Assembly (NCBI GenBank): GCA_002682825.1
Contig: NOKP01000031.1
Span: 434,001 to 498,000, forward strand
DNA length: 64,000 bases
Direction of reading: 5' to 3'
Source: Neonectria sp. B-13
Lineage: Eukaryota > Ascomycota > Sordariomycetes > Hypocreales > Nectriaceae
Below, piece by piece: positions 1 through 10,437 of the stretch. The translations under genes and the position numbers were made by a program. Below the pieces are notes generated by a model, which was not told the DNA's origin, ran no database searches, and saw nothing but the letters and a program-made list of their open reading frames with translations. Numbering within the stretch: the first letter of the stretch is position 1; each line of letters begins with the position of its first letter.

Positions 1-644
1 ACTTCGAAAATGGCACGCTGAGTTCGCTTCAGGCCTAAAGTATGGCCATCCCCTTTCGCACACGCCAAAGAAAGAAAGCGCCCACCTGATTCCGTAGAAG
101 GTTAACTAAACTACTCTGTCAGCCGCTTGCATGCCATAAAAAGGTGGTGTGAGGTGCCAAGCCTTGAAGACGATTACGAAGGAGCCCCATAGCGCCATGA
201 TCCTGACGCGCGAACCGGGGTTGAAGCTTTCGCCGGTTTGCTTGGCTGCGATATGCCACTTTTCTAAGCTTCGGCCACCGATTGGCTAGTCTCAATTTAA
301 ACGGGTTCTATGTCAGCCGGTTGCGTCTATGCCCACTTAGCACGTACGGCTAAGCCTGGGCTCTGGAGTTGACTAGGACTTTTTCTCTCCAAGGCTCGCT
401 CGCACACGTCATAGTGCAGTTTACTCGGCTTCCTACGATTGCATGGCGTGATCTTCAGCGACTAGGATGTAAGGTTATAAGGCCTTGGGAACACTGGCAG
501 CGTAAACTGCCCTCCCTATCTTCGTGGGAGCTTTCACACACTGACACTTCGAGACACACCGCGCAGCCAGTGTTTTGCTTCTCTTGACTTTCTAAAATTT
601 ATCACACATCCGTTTTACCAAAGTCTTTATTCCGGCTCCTGGAA
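1..644. other. intergenic, left edge of window
   Basis: No gene is recognised. A 72-codon ORF at 369-587 on the plus strand has no family resemblance and no convincing upstream signals. The stretch just before 645 presumably carries the promoter and leader of the Rossmann-fold gene. Confidence 0.5.
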
Positions 645-1510
645 ATGACACCTCTTCGGGTTCTTTTGTTTGGCGGCAATGCCTCGATCTCTCGCCTAAT
701 GACACCAATGATGCTTGAACGTTCTTGGGACGTCATCAGTGTGGTAAGAGATGCACGACAGAGAGACAGAATCCTCCGATTAGGAGACGGCAAAAAAGGC
801 AAGGTGGACGTCATAGTGTACGATCTGGAAGGGATGCAGAGCGTTTCTGACGCCCAAGCCATCATCGAACGTGCGAAGCCCAACACAATCGTTTTCGCCG
901 CAGGTACGAATACCACAAGTCAAGAATTGCACCCTGCTTGTCGTACATGCTTGGCTGAATCTTTTTCATAGGCTCCATGTCCAATCCATTCGGTGTGGAT
1001 CGAGATGCTGCCAGGTACATCATGAAGGCATCCGCAGCCGACTCCGATATCATCAAGTTCCTCTTCATCTCATTCCCCTCATCGCGCAGAAACAGAGCAC
1101 CGTGGTGGTCGGAAAGCGCTTATCGCGACTGGTTGACCGAGAAATCCTCTTATGGAGATATCTACCAGGCGAAGCTTGAGGCCGACGAGTACCTTGTCGC
1201 CCAAGCCAACGCCCGAGTGAGCCAAGGAGGCCCAGGTTTCCAAGCAATCAGCCTCAGGCCTACTTGGTTGACAAATTCAAAAGGAACTGGTCGGGTACAG
1301 CTCGGCAAGGGTGGTTGTGTGGGACAAGTCACTCGGGACGATGTCGCTCGTGTCGCCGTGAGTCTCCTGTCCAGACATGATACCAAAGGATGGTTCGATT
1401 TGTTTCAAGGCGATGTCAAAATTGAAGATGCGGTAGAGATAGTCGTTAAAGACGGAACCAATTGCATTGAAGGAGAGGACATCCGCAGCATGGACCAGTT
1501 GGCGGATTAG
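645..1510 (+). CDS. NAD(P)-binding Rossmann-fold protein (atypical SDR, YMR090W/HSCARG-like)
   Basis: Two exons join at an intron at 904-971 (GTACGA...CATAG, phase 1) to give about 265 aa. The N-terminus has the beta-strand/glycine turn of a dinucleotide fold (LLFGGNAS, residues 6-13), followed by the VFAAG strand end around residue 84. After the splice come a VDRDAA segment and an APWW segment with a following YxxxK-like region, as in atypical short-chain dehydrogenases that act as NADPH-binding sensors or small-molecule reductases. A REP/LRPTWLT-type segment and a DVARV motif in the C-terminal half also fit this family. The glycine motif is degenerate compared with GxxGxxG, so cofactor binding may be weak. 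The substrate is unknown. It probably acts in the cytosol, as no signal peptide or membrane segment is visible. The splice restores one continuous frame, which supports a functional gene. Confidence 0.82.
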
Positions 1511-2500
1511 TTCGAAGGCGACGGGTTTGGTCATGCTGTAGGGGCTTAGTAAATTCGTCTACGACGACGAGAGCACCGGCGAGATCTCCTGGGCTCTTGG
1601 GTAGCCAAGTTGCATTTCAGGAAATAAGATGATGGAAAGAGGCTTTCTATAAGTTCATGTGAAGTTCCAGTGCTGTGAACTTTGGATATATGTCGTGTTA
1701 CGGGACACGTAATATGACAATATTGTGACTTCAAGATGCTGCTACCATCAGGTGCCAGTATCAGTTCAGATATTTGAAAATACTGATTAATTCTTTTCAA
1801 GAGCTTCAGTCAATATCTTAACTCCATGCTCCGCCATTCCTCTTGGGCTTTATACTCAGACGTGGCCGTACCTTCAGCCGGCCAGTCGTGCTTTGAGCAG
1901 GGTGACGATAGCTCTCGAATATTTGCTGCGGTTGAGAAGCCCCTTGCACAGTTTGGACAAGAGGCCGCCACCTGCAGCTACACGTAATTAGCATTAATGA
2001 GAGTACGCTTTCTAGGGTTTATTGCCATGGAACGCCTCTGTAATTCTGATGCAGTTGCTGCTGAGTGTGGCTTACTCTCCATGGTGGGAGGCACGGGGTC
2101 AGCGACAGCAAAAGCGGACCTTATTAAACAGCTAATAGGCCGCTCGCTCAGTTCACTGTGGACTGTTTGGGAGGTACTTGGGTAACGGCGAGGCTTCCTG
2201 GCTGCACTGGACCCACTGGACGCTGACCCTGGTGATTTGGAGGTACGAAGGCAGAGCATGAGAGCCCACAATCCGAGGCTCCGGCAGGCTTTCTTTTGTT
2301 GACGTGGCGGTGGCAGTGCGTGCATAGCCTGGCAGCGAGACCATCCCTGGCAGCCTGATGCGCCCTCCCTCTTCTTCCTTTCATACCCAAATACGAATTG
2401 GCCGAGAAACAGTCGCTTCATCTACCTCTACCCATATCGATACTTACACCTCGAGCAAAGTCGCGCCTGCGAATCATAACCAGATTGACATCTCGCCGAG
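1511..2500. other. intergenic, promoter region of the NLR gene
   Basis: No gene is recognised. Overlapping ORFs on both strands at 1978-2421 have no family features and lie in the presumed promoter/leader of the gene starting at 2501. The segment at 1600-1830 is AT-rich. Confidence 0.5.
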
Positions 2501-5500
2501 ATGGATGGGAGACGGCCTTGGCACGAAGACGATGCTGACACGAGCTCCCCTCACCCTCCAAAGCGACAAAAAGCCTTTCACGACGACCTGGACAATGGCT
2601 TTCACGAGTCACGATACGGGTCGCTCACTTCGCATAGCCAGTACACCATCGCCTGGATCTGCGCGCTGCACATAGAGATGGCAGCAGCTCACGCCATGCT
2701 AGACGAGATTCACGAAGCCCTACCGACGTATGCGGACGACAGCAACACCTACACACTAGGGAACATCGGGCATCACAATGTTGTCATTGCATGCTTGCCG
2801 CAAGGACAGTATGGAACGAATAATGCGGCGAACGTCATGACCAACTTGAAACGATCCTTCCCATCGATCCGGGCAGGCTTAATGGTTGGAATAGGTGGTG
2901 GGGTGCCGAGCGAGGTCGACATACGTTTGGGTGACATCGTTGTCGGAACGAGAGTGATGCAGTATGATCTAGGGAAGATCGTCGGAGATGGACAGACCCA
3001 GAGTACAGCGATCTGGAAGATTCCTCATCAACTACTCAGCACAGCCGTTTCCTCCTTACGAGCAACACATGAGCGACATGGCAGCCGGGTCCCATCCATC
3101 CTGCAGGAGAAGTTCAAACGACCCGAGTACGGTCGCCCGAGCTCACCGGATTTCCTCTTCTGCGCGACCTATGATCATGATTCTCTATCGCTTAGCTGTG
3201 ACAGATGCGACTATGCAAAGCTAGTACCTCGAAGCAAGCGGATGAAGGACGAACCGCAAATATATTATGGTGCAGTCGCCTCAGGGAACCAAGTCATGAG
3301 GAGCGGCACTGTCCGGAACAACATTGCTCGTCGACTTGACGTCATATGTTTCGAAATGGAGGCCGCTGGCCTGATGGATATTATCCCTTGTCTCCCAATC
3401 CGGGGAATCTGCGATTACTCAGACTCTCACAAGAACAAGGAATGGCAGAGATATGCCGCAGCTGCTGCGGCTGCATACGCAAGAGAATTACTGGAGGTGC
3501 TACCCGTTGAAGAAGCGCGTGCAAAAGTCGCCTACGTGCCCAACCGTCGTAAGTTAACCTCAGGGCTTTTCGGAGCTTGTGCTAGTCATCGTGGCTCACA
3601 TTTAGTTTCTAGATCAAGACTCATCGAACGATCACCGGCAGCGTTTGCTGGACTCCCTCAGATTTGACCAAATTAGCTCTCGGAAATCGACTATCGCAAC
3701 CGCACACCGCAAAACATGTCGATGGTTTCTTGACCACCCTGACTACCAAGCATGGCTTGATGCCGAAAAACTGTCGCAGCATCATGGCTTTTTATGGATC
3801 AATGGCAAGCCAGGTGCGGGCAAGTCGACTATCATGAAGTTCGCATGCTCGAGCATGGAGAAGAAAGCACGCTGCGAGCATTCTATCATTGCTTCGTTCT
3901 TCTTTAACGCTCGTGGAGAATCCTTAGAGAAGTCAATCTTTGGGATGTACCGATCTTTGCTACTCCAGTTGCTCGAAGGCTATCCTGATCTCCAGACTGT
4001 CTTAGACGATCCCGACGTTGCTTCCTCGAGTCAGAATGGATGCCCTTGCTTGAACGTTCTCAAGGAACTTTTTCGCAATGCAGTTTCCGCCCTCGGTCAA
4101 CGCCCGTTTACTTGCTTCATCGATGCTCTCGACGAGTGTGACGAACAACAGGTTATGGATATGGTCCAATTCTTTGAAGACCTAGCAGAACAAACCACAG
4201 AGGACCAAATTGCGCTCCGAATCTGCTTCTCTAGTCGACATTATCCTTACATTACGATACGACGAGGGATCCAACTCACGCTAGAGACCCAGCCAGGTCA
4301 TGCCAAAGACTTGGCAAACTACGTCACAAACCGCCTCCGGATCAAAGAAACTGCGCTTCTGGAAGAACTGCAAGTCCAACTTCTCGAGAAAGCCGCTGGT
4401 GTTTTCCTGTGGATCGTCCTCGTTGTCGAAATTCTTAACAAAGAGAATGCACGGGGTGGACTTGCCCTGAGAAAGAGACTCACAGAAATACCAAACGACT
4501 TGAGCAAACTGTTCAAGGACATCCTGAGGCGTGACAATGAGAATATGGAGGATCTCCTGCTTTGTGTCCTCTGGGTTCTCTACGCAAAGCAGCCTTTGCG
4601 GCCGACAGAGTTCTATCATGCTCTATGGTCTGGTTTGTCACTGAAAGGTCTCGTCGATTCCGAAATCCCAGGTGTCACCGTCCCAGATGCTGGTGACAGG
4701 GTTAACAGATATGTTATCAGCTGTTCGAAAGGACTTGCAGAGATCACGAAATCCAAGCAGCCAACCGTACAATTCATACACGAATCAGTCCGAGATTTTC
4801 TCGTCAAAGACAAGGGTTTGTATGAATTGTGGCCTGATCTTGGATTTGATTGGGAGAGTCCAAGCCATGAGAGACTCAAGCAATGTTGCAACTCATACAT
4901 CAACCACCCGTTGGTGTGTGCGTCTGTTGGCGAACTGCGGTCAAAGGATAAATTACATGTGCGGCCGGAAATCTCAAAGGAGTACCCGTTTTTGGAGTAT
5001 GCCAGTCAGTGTGTTCTCCACCATGCCAACGCTGCGGCGAATGCGGTTCCTCAAGACGAATTTCTATCTCGTTTTCCCATTCCACACTGGATCAGTATCA
5101 TCAATCTTTTCGAACGGCACAAGGTTCGTGAATACAGCCCGGATGCAAATCTCTTCTATCTTCTCGCAGAAAAAGGATTCTCAGAGCTCATCCGCACGAG
5201 GCTCAAAGAGGATCCACGTGTTCATTATTTTGGAGAGAGATATGGGTACCCCATGTTTGCCGCTTTGGCCAATGGTAACAAAGATGCTGTTGCCGCTCTT
5301 CTAAACTCTACTTCGAGCATCTATAATGGAGTCGACATTACAGAGGGTCTAAACTGCAGAAAGGACTTGAAAGAGTACAAAGATCGAACACCGCTATCTT
5401 GGGCTGCCCAAGATGGTCGGGTTGGTATTGTCAAGCTGCTTCTTCAGATAGGGACTGCCGTCGATGAGGTGGATCGCAAAGGCCGAACGTCACTTTCACG

Positions 5501-6260
5501 GGCCTCAGAGAACGGCTATGAGGCGGTGGCGAGGGTTTTTATAGAGAACGGAGCAGACATTAACGGCAGCGATATAGATGGATCAACACCACTTTTATGG
5601 GCCTCGATCGGTGGCCATAAGGTAGTGGCAGGGCTTCTTATCGAGAAAGGAGCAAACGTTGACTCTAGTGATAATAGTGGACGGACACCACTCTCATATG
5701 CCTCAATGAGGCCTTATGACGCAGTAGCAAGGCTTCTTATCGAGAAAGGAGCAAACGTTGACTCTAGTGATAATAGTGGACGGACACCCCTCTCATATGC
5801 CTCAATGGAGATTTATGAGGAAGTAGCAAGGCTTCTTATCGAGAAGGGAGCAAACGTTGACTCTAGTGATAATGATGGATGGACACCACTCTCACACGCC
5901 TCAACCAATGGTCATGAGGCAGTAGCGAGACTTCTTATCGAGAAGGGAGCAGACGTTAACTCTAGTGATATGATTGGACGGACACCACTCTCACATGCCT
6001 CAATCAATGGTTATGAGGCAGTAGCGAGACTTCTTATCGAGAAGGGAGCAGACGTTAACTATAGTGAAAATGATGGACGGACACCACTCTCACATGCCTC
6101 AATCAATGGTAATGAGGCAGTAGCGAGACTTCTTATCGAGAAGGGAGCAGACGTTAACTATAGTGAAAATGATGGACGGACACCACTCTCACGCGCCTCA
6201 ATGTATGGTTATGAGGCGATAGCAAGGCTTCTTATCGAGAAGGGAGCAGACCCGGCGTGA
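2501..6260 (+). CDS. NLR-like receptor: nucleoside phosphorylase-NACHT-ankyrin repeats
   Basis: Exons 2501-3548 and 3613-6260 flank an intron at 3549-3612 (GTAAGT...TTTCTAG, phase 1), giving about 1231 aa. Residues 47-335 form a PNP_UDP_1 nucleoside phosphorylase-like domain (IAWICALHIEMAAA, GLMVGIGGGVP, FEMEAAGLMD, ICDYSDSHKN). The spliced linker leads into RLLDSLRFDQI, the usual entry to fungal NACHT modules. The NACHT NTPase has Walker A GKPGAGKST at residues 414-422 and Walker B FIDALDECDE around 518-527. Nine 33-residue ankyrin repeats fill about 935 to the C-terminus. This architecture is that of fungal NOD-like receptors implicated in heterokaryon incompatibility and innate recognition, in which ligand binding to the repeats triggers NACHT oligomerisation and activation of the N-terminal domain. 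Ligand and outcome are not known here. The last repeat is cut short (GADPA then stop), so the repeat number may have changed recently. Confidence 0.93.
5385..6260 (+). repeat. tandem 99-bp ankyrin-coding repeats, high internal identity
   Basis: Repeat units begin at 5385, 5484, 5583, 5682, 5781, 5880, 5979, 6078 and 6177, exactly 99 bp (33 codons) apart; the ninth is truncated by the stop. The first three are diverged, the last six are near-identical. Units 5979-6077 and 6078-6176 differ at a single base, which changes Tyr to Asn. Differences among the late units cluster in the codons just after the TPLS(Y/H/R)AS helix, the surface that usually contacts ligand in ankyrin proteins. Confidence 0.95.
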
Positions 6261-7381
6261 ACCAGGCCGGCTTCTGCTACGATTAAGAAAATATTATGGG
6301 CATTATGCCACGTTTGCGGGATGTATTACTCGGGGATGTTTTGAAGCTGGCTTAGATTTTGTGTCTAAAGAGTTAGGAATCAATTAACGAGATACAACCT
6401 AATACTACCATTGACTCAACGCAGCGTATCATTTTTGAGTGCTTGATCTCGAGGCTTAGGGCTTTTCTCTGAATTCCTCCTGGCCTTAAGTATCATCATA
6501 AAAGCGTGTCAGATAGTACTGCCAACAATGTAATGGCATACCTTCTATATCTCAGGTTTTCTCACGACATTTAAGCCAGTAATGCACTATAGAGTATAGA
6601 CTCGAAACGGCTCGCTCTGGAAAATTTCCACCAAGACGCCGATGAATCTTAGCCCACCCGAGCTGCTCCGCTTGCCTTGATTGAATAAATAAGTCGTCTT
6701 CTTCAGGTGTGTAATCCTGCCGCTTTCCTGACGTTTACTAACTCTTGTGCTCACAAGCGGTCTTTGGGAACTTCGCTCGTGGCTCCTAATGTCTTCCTCT
6801 TCGTGTCGAGGTCGAGCGAGCTAGTTGAATCCCGGAATAGTTTAGTGGTAGGCGGGTGCTTTGAACAAGGAGTCCACTCAAATTGTAATGGAGACGTCAT
6901 CTTGTCATGTTTAGTGATTAGTTTCAAATAAAAAACCTTCACGAGCAACCATTCCTCGGAGAATAGGTCTTGCCTGCGATGGTATCAGGCTCGAAACGAA
7001 GTGGATGTCGAGAAACCAAGCGGGAAAAGGTGACTGCTTTCCAGAGCTTGAGGGATGCTATCAACTTTCTTTAGTCTATAGCTAAAGTAAAGTCCTAGAC
7101 CGGACAGACTATAGACTCACTTTGAATAACTTTATGGAGCTATTAGGACTCTTTAAATAATATCTATTTGTCTATGTATCTACGTATGGAACTAATTGAG
7201 GAACATGAGATATGAACTAATGCTCTATGATACTGAAGGTCTCACTACCTGAAATTTTCACAATGTATATCATGTCCCAATTATTTAATAAAAGTAGATA
7301 TAATAGAACTTATCTCGTTAGATACTTGATTCAGAAATACTATGACTTAATTCGACTCTACTATAACGATTCAACCTGAGG
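6261..7381. other. AT-rich gene-free stretch
   Basis: No coding signal is recognised. The part at about 7100-7400 is visibly AT-rich with many TA steps, unlike the flanking genes. It could be mutated repeat DNA, but no element ends were found. Confidence 0.45.
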
Positions 7382-8584
7382 TTAGAGCTTTGAAACTGCC
7401 GAATGACTCTTTTCAAGCACTTCAATTAATAGTTTGACCCCATACTCTGCCATTCCCCTAGAGCTTGTTAGTTCGCGAGTTTCTAGAATCCTTTTGTGAT
7501 CGACTCACCACGAGGCTTGGTACCCAGCACCAGAAGCACCGTAATTATGCACGACCAGCCCTCCCTGTCTGTTTTCTGTCTCGAGCCGTGGCCCTCCTTT
7601 TCTGTTGGGCCTCAACCCCACACCGTGCTTGATCACCTTCAGGTTTTCTGGTCTGCCTTGTTCCGGAGCAAGTGCGCAGCATCGTTTCATAATGTCGTTG
7701 GCGAAATCCAGACTAACCTCGCCGTCCCAGTTGCCGTTTTCTCGGCAACCGCCGAGTACAATTCCACCCGCGAGAGGCCTTTGAAAGACGTAAGTGGTTT
7801 CGTTGTCAACTCGACGAGGCGACCGGAAGTACATCCTTTCGAGCGGTTGAATGGGCTGTTCAACAAGAACCGTTTGTCCCCGGGTTGGATACATTTCCTT
7901 GTCGTTCACACCATCTAGGCTATATGAACCCAGGCCAGTGCAATTGAATACCGCAGTGACTTCCGGCGAGATGAAGGCTTGGTCAATTGACTCGAATGCT
8001 TGACGTAGAAGTTGCACTTTAGTATCTCGACATTTCGCCAACAGCCTATGGCAAGTTAGTGATGGTGAGATCAAGGACGACAGATAAAAATCGGTGGACT
8101 CATACCATTGCAAGTAAACCTGCGTGTTGATGACAAAGGTGAACGGGGCGTCCACTCCGAATACAGACCCCTTCGGCAACTGCTCGCCAACGAGGGGGAC
8201 CAATCCTCCAACAAGCTCATCGTACCAAACCTTTCTAGTTCCTTTGCTCAGGATCTCCGCGTCTTCAGCTTTCTGATCGAAGATCATTCTCAGGGCCGAC
8301 GACTGGATCCCAGCTTCGGGGTTGTTTTGAGAAATCTCCTGGAACCTCTCAAAGGTAATTCGATCAAAGGATTCCAAAAGCCCGTTGTCGTTGGCCGACG
8401 AAGACCAGTTTGCTCCCGCCCAGGGCGAACAATAGTCAGCATGGTAGTCACCGGGGAAATGTTTAGCGATGATGATGATCCGAGATGAGGGGAACTTGGC
8501 CCGAAGTGTCAGTGCAGTTGAAAGGCCAATGACGCCGGCGCCTAGGACAACAAAGGACAAAGAGTCTAGTTCTGTGACAGCCAT
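7382..8584 (-). CDS. D-amino-acid oxidase (FAD), peroxisomal
   Basis: Three exons, 8106-8584, 7509-8045 and 7382-7457, with introns at 8046-8105 (GTATGA...CATAG) and 7458-7508 (GTGAGT...CTAAC...CTAG), give about 363 aa. The FAD-binding Rossmann motif GAGVIGLS lies at residues 15-22, the DAO signature HNYGASGAGYQ near the C-terminus, and RPNRKGGPRLE just before it. The enzyme oxidises D-amino acids to 2-oxo acids with release of ammonia and hydrogen peroxide. The short last exon, which an unspliced reading misses because it stops at GYQASW, completes the SWG motif and ends in Ser-Lys-Leu, a canonical PTS1 peroxisome signal, as in yeast D-amino-acid oxidases of about the same length. A catabolic role in using D-amino acids as nitrogen source is likely. 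Confidence 0.93.
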
Positions 8585-9096
8585 AGTTTCAAAATGGAGG
8601 GTTTCCGAGGTAATATGGTAGCTTCTGCTTGGGTTATTGGCTGGTGGCGAGGAATTAGATTGCCATCAACTAATATCTCATTGATGGCGTACGGGCTCGT
8701 CTAGTCTACATTCTGCTGAGTCACAACGAGTCTATTTAACCACACAAAGTCCATGGATATGTGGGTCAATCTTGACAGACAGATTGCGAAACGCCTGCTT
8801 CACCACTCCAGATAGGCGTAATCTTCACAGAAGCTCACAAAACCGTAGTCGTGGTAGACTGATAACTTTTCTATTCGCATTCTATTTGGTACTTCCAATT
8901 CTTAAACCATTCCTAAACCATTCCAAAAATGACCTTCTATGATGAGGACGCTCCGCGCTGCCGATGGCCATAAAAACAATACACAAAACAGGAGCGCCAA
9001 AAGACAATGCAAAAGGAAAACATGTAGCGAAGTGGCTTTTATGTTGCAACCACATGAACACTCTTTCGAGATGGAATCAATAGTAATGGAAAATGA
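8585..9096. other. intergenic, DAO promoter and transporter 3' flank
   Basis: No gene is seen. The stretch holds the upstream region of the D-amino-acid oxidase and the 3' flank of the dicarboxylate transporter, both on the minus strand. Confidence 0.5.
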
Positions 9097-10437
9097 TCAG
9101 TGGTCCTCAACGTCCTCGTCTCGCCCAGGATACATAATGTCCTGGACAATCACCGCTCGGACGTGATGGAAGAAGACGAAGCCAAACATCAGGAACAGCA
9201 CGATGCTCATACCTGTCGTAACCCAAGCCACGCCTTCCTGGTGGAGCTCTCGGGCGATGGAGATGGTGGCCAGGACGAAGCCCGTGTTGGGGAAAATCAT
9301 GGCCCACCAGCCAAGGTGGAAGTACTTTGGCGGGGACGAGACGACGGCGACGACGGCGATGCCAAACCACCAAAGACTCAGAGCCCAGAGGAAAATAGCG
9401 CTTATGAGGGCCAGGGTTCTGATGGTGCCAACGTCAACCAGCACACCGTCACTATCGGGGTCGAGGTTCTCGGGAAGGCCACGAGCCATGCCGATGAGTG
9501 CCAACGCCGTGAAAGCTGGTGGGCCGACACACATGAACAGTCCTGGACGGTGCTCGCGGTTGGGCAGGCCAGCCTCCATGAGACGACCGATCATGTGGGC
9601 GTACATCATGATGGCGACGGAGAGGCCGAGCCCCTGGCAGGTCAGTCCAGCCACGATGATGGGCACGGCGGCGATGTCTGGGATCGTTTCGGCGATGACG
9701 GAGGCGATGGTACCGGAAAGCATGATAGGGAATATGGGCAGGATCCATGTAGGCATCATGGTCTGTAGCTTGAAGCTGTGCGCCGCAAATACGTAACTGT
9801 ACTGCCCGATGGCCAGAGCAATGGTCGCCACAACATACACCCAGAATGTGGCCTGCACGGCCCAGATGAGGTTATCGTTATCTTTAGGTATCGCATACCG
9901 GTCCGTGCTAGTAATGAGCGTTGCCACAGAGAGGAAGGCAGTTGGTACGAAGAAGCCCTCTCTTGGGTGCGTGATGGACCGCACGAAATCTCCCCGGTGG
10001 AGGAGGAAGCGCAGCGTCATGGTGATGGTAACGGCGGAGAATATAAAGATGTTGATGATGTAGATGGCCAGGCCGATGTTCAAGAGCCCCGGAAACTGCT
10101 TGATCTGAGCGGCGATGAGCAAGGACAGGCCGCCCGTGCTCATGGGCAGCGTGTACCACGCCCATGTGAAGTGGTGTAGCCGTCGTCGAAGCGTCAGCTT
10201 CGGCCGTTTCGGATCGTTGATGTCGACGCCATGGAGATCGTTTTGATTGCCCTTTTCGAGAACCGGCGTCATCGAGTTGTCTTCTCGTCCATCGTGGTCC
10301 CTAGAGGAATGGTCGACATCCAGGTGGGGATACTTCTTGTAGTTGTGTATTGAGACCTGGGATTCGGACGAGTCCCTGACGCTGGAGCTACTTGATCCAG
10401 GCTCGAGGACGGCCGGGAATGTGTTGCGTCGGTCCAT
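9097..10437 (-). CDS. C4-dicarboxylate/malic acid transporter (TDT family, Mae1-like)
   Basis: A single uninterrupted ORF of 446 aa. The first ~85 residues are hydrophilic, Ser/Asp-rich and cytosolic in character. Then RRRLHHFTWAWYTLPMSTGG (about 83-102) opens a run of about ten hydrophobic segments to residue ~430, the fold of the tellurite-resistance/dicarboxylate transporter (TDT) family. Malate permeases such as fission yeast Mae1 share the HFTWAWFTLPMSTGG-type start and the segment FPxTGFxLATI (here FPNTGFVLATI), which is present. The family also includes sulfite pumps (Ssu1), so the substrate could be sulfite or another acid; the sequence around the first segment fits Mae1 better. It should sit in the plasma membrane. 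The codon use is GC-rich compared with the neighbouring gap. Confidence 0.9.
   Translation of the reverse strand: MDRRNTFPAVLEPGSSSSSVRDSSESQVSIHNYKKYPHLDVDHSSRDHDGREDNSMTPVLEKGNQNDLHGVDINDPKRPKLTLRRRLHHFTWAWYTLPMSTGGLSLLIAAQIKQFPGLLNIGLAIYIINIFIFSAVTITMTLRFLLHRGDFVRSITHPREGFFVPTAFLSVATLITSTDRYAIPKDNDNLIWAVQATFWVYVVATIALAIGQYSYVFAAHSFKLQTMMPTWILPIFPIMLSGTIASVIAETIPDIAAVPIIVAGLTCQGLGLSVAIMMYAHMIGRLMEAGLPNREHRPGLFMCVGPPAFTALALIGMARGLPENLDPDSDGVLVDVGTIRTLALISAIFLWALSLWWFGIAVVAVVSSPPKYFHLGWWAMIFPNTGFVLATISIARELHQEGVAWVTTGMSIVLFLMFGFVFFHHVRAVIVQDIMYPGRDEDVEDH

Noticed and set aside
1978..2421. 147-codon minus-strand ORF upstream of the NLR
   Set aside because: Overlaps another ORF in the opposite orientation, no domain, Ser/Arg-rich composition as expected from GC-rich chance ORFs, and lies in the NLR promoter/leader.
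9100..9796. Long plus-strand ORFs opposite the dicarboxylate transporter
   Set aside because: They are the antisense shadow of the GC-rich transporter gene; no splice or domain support.
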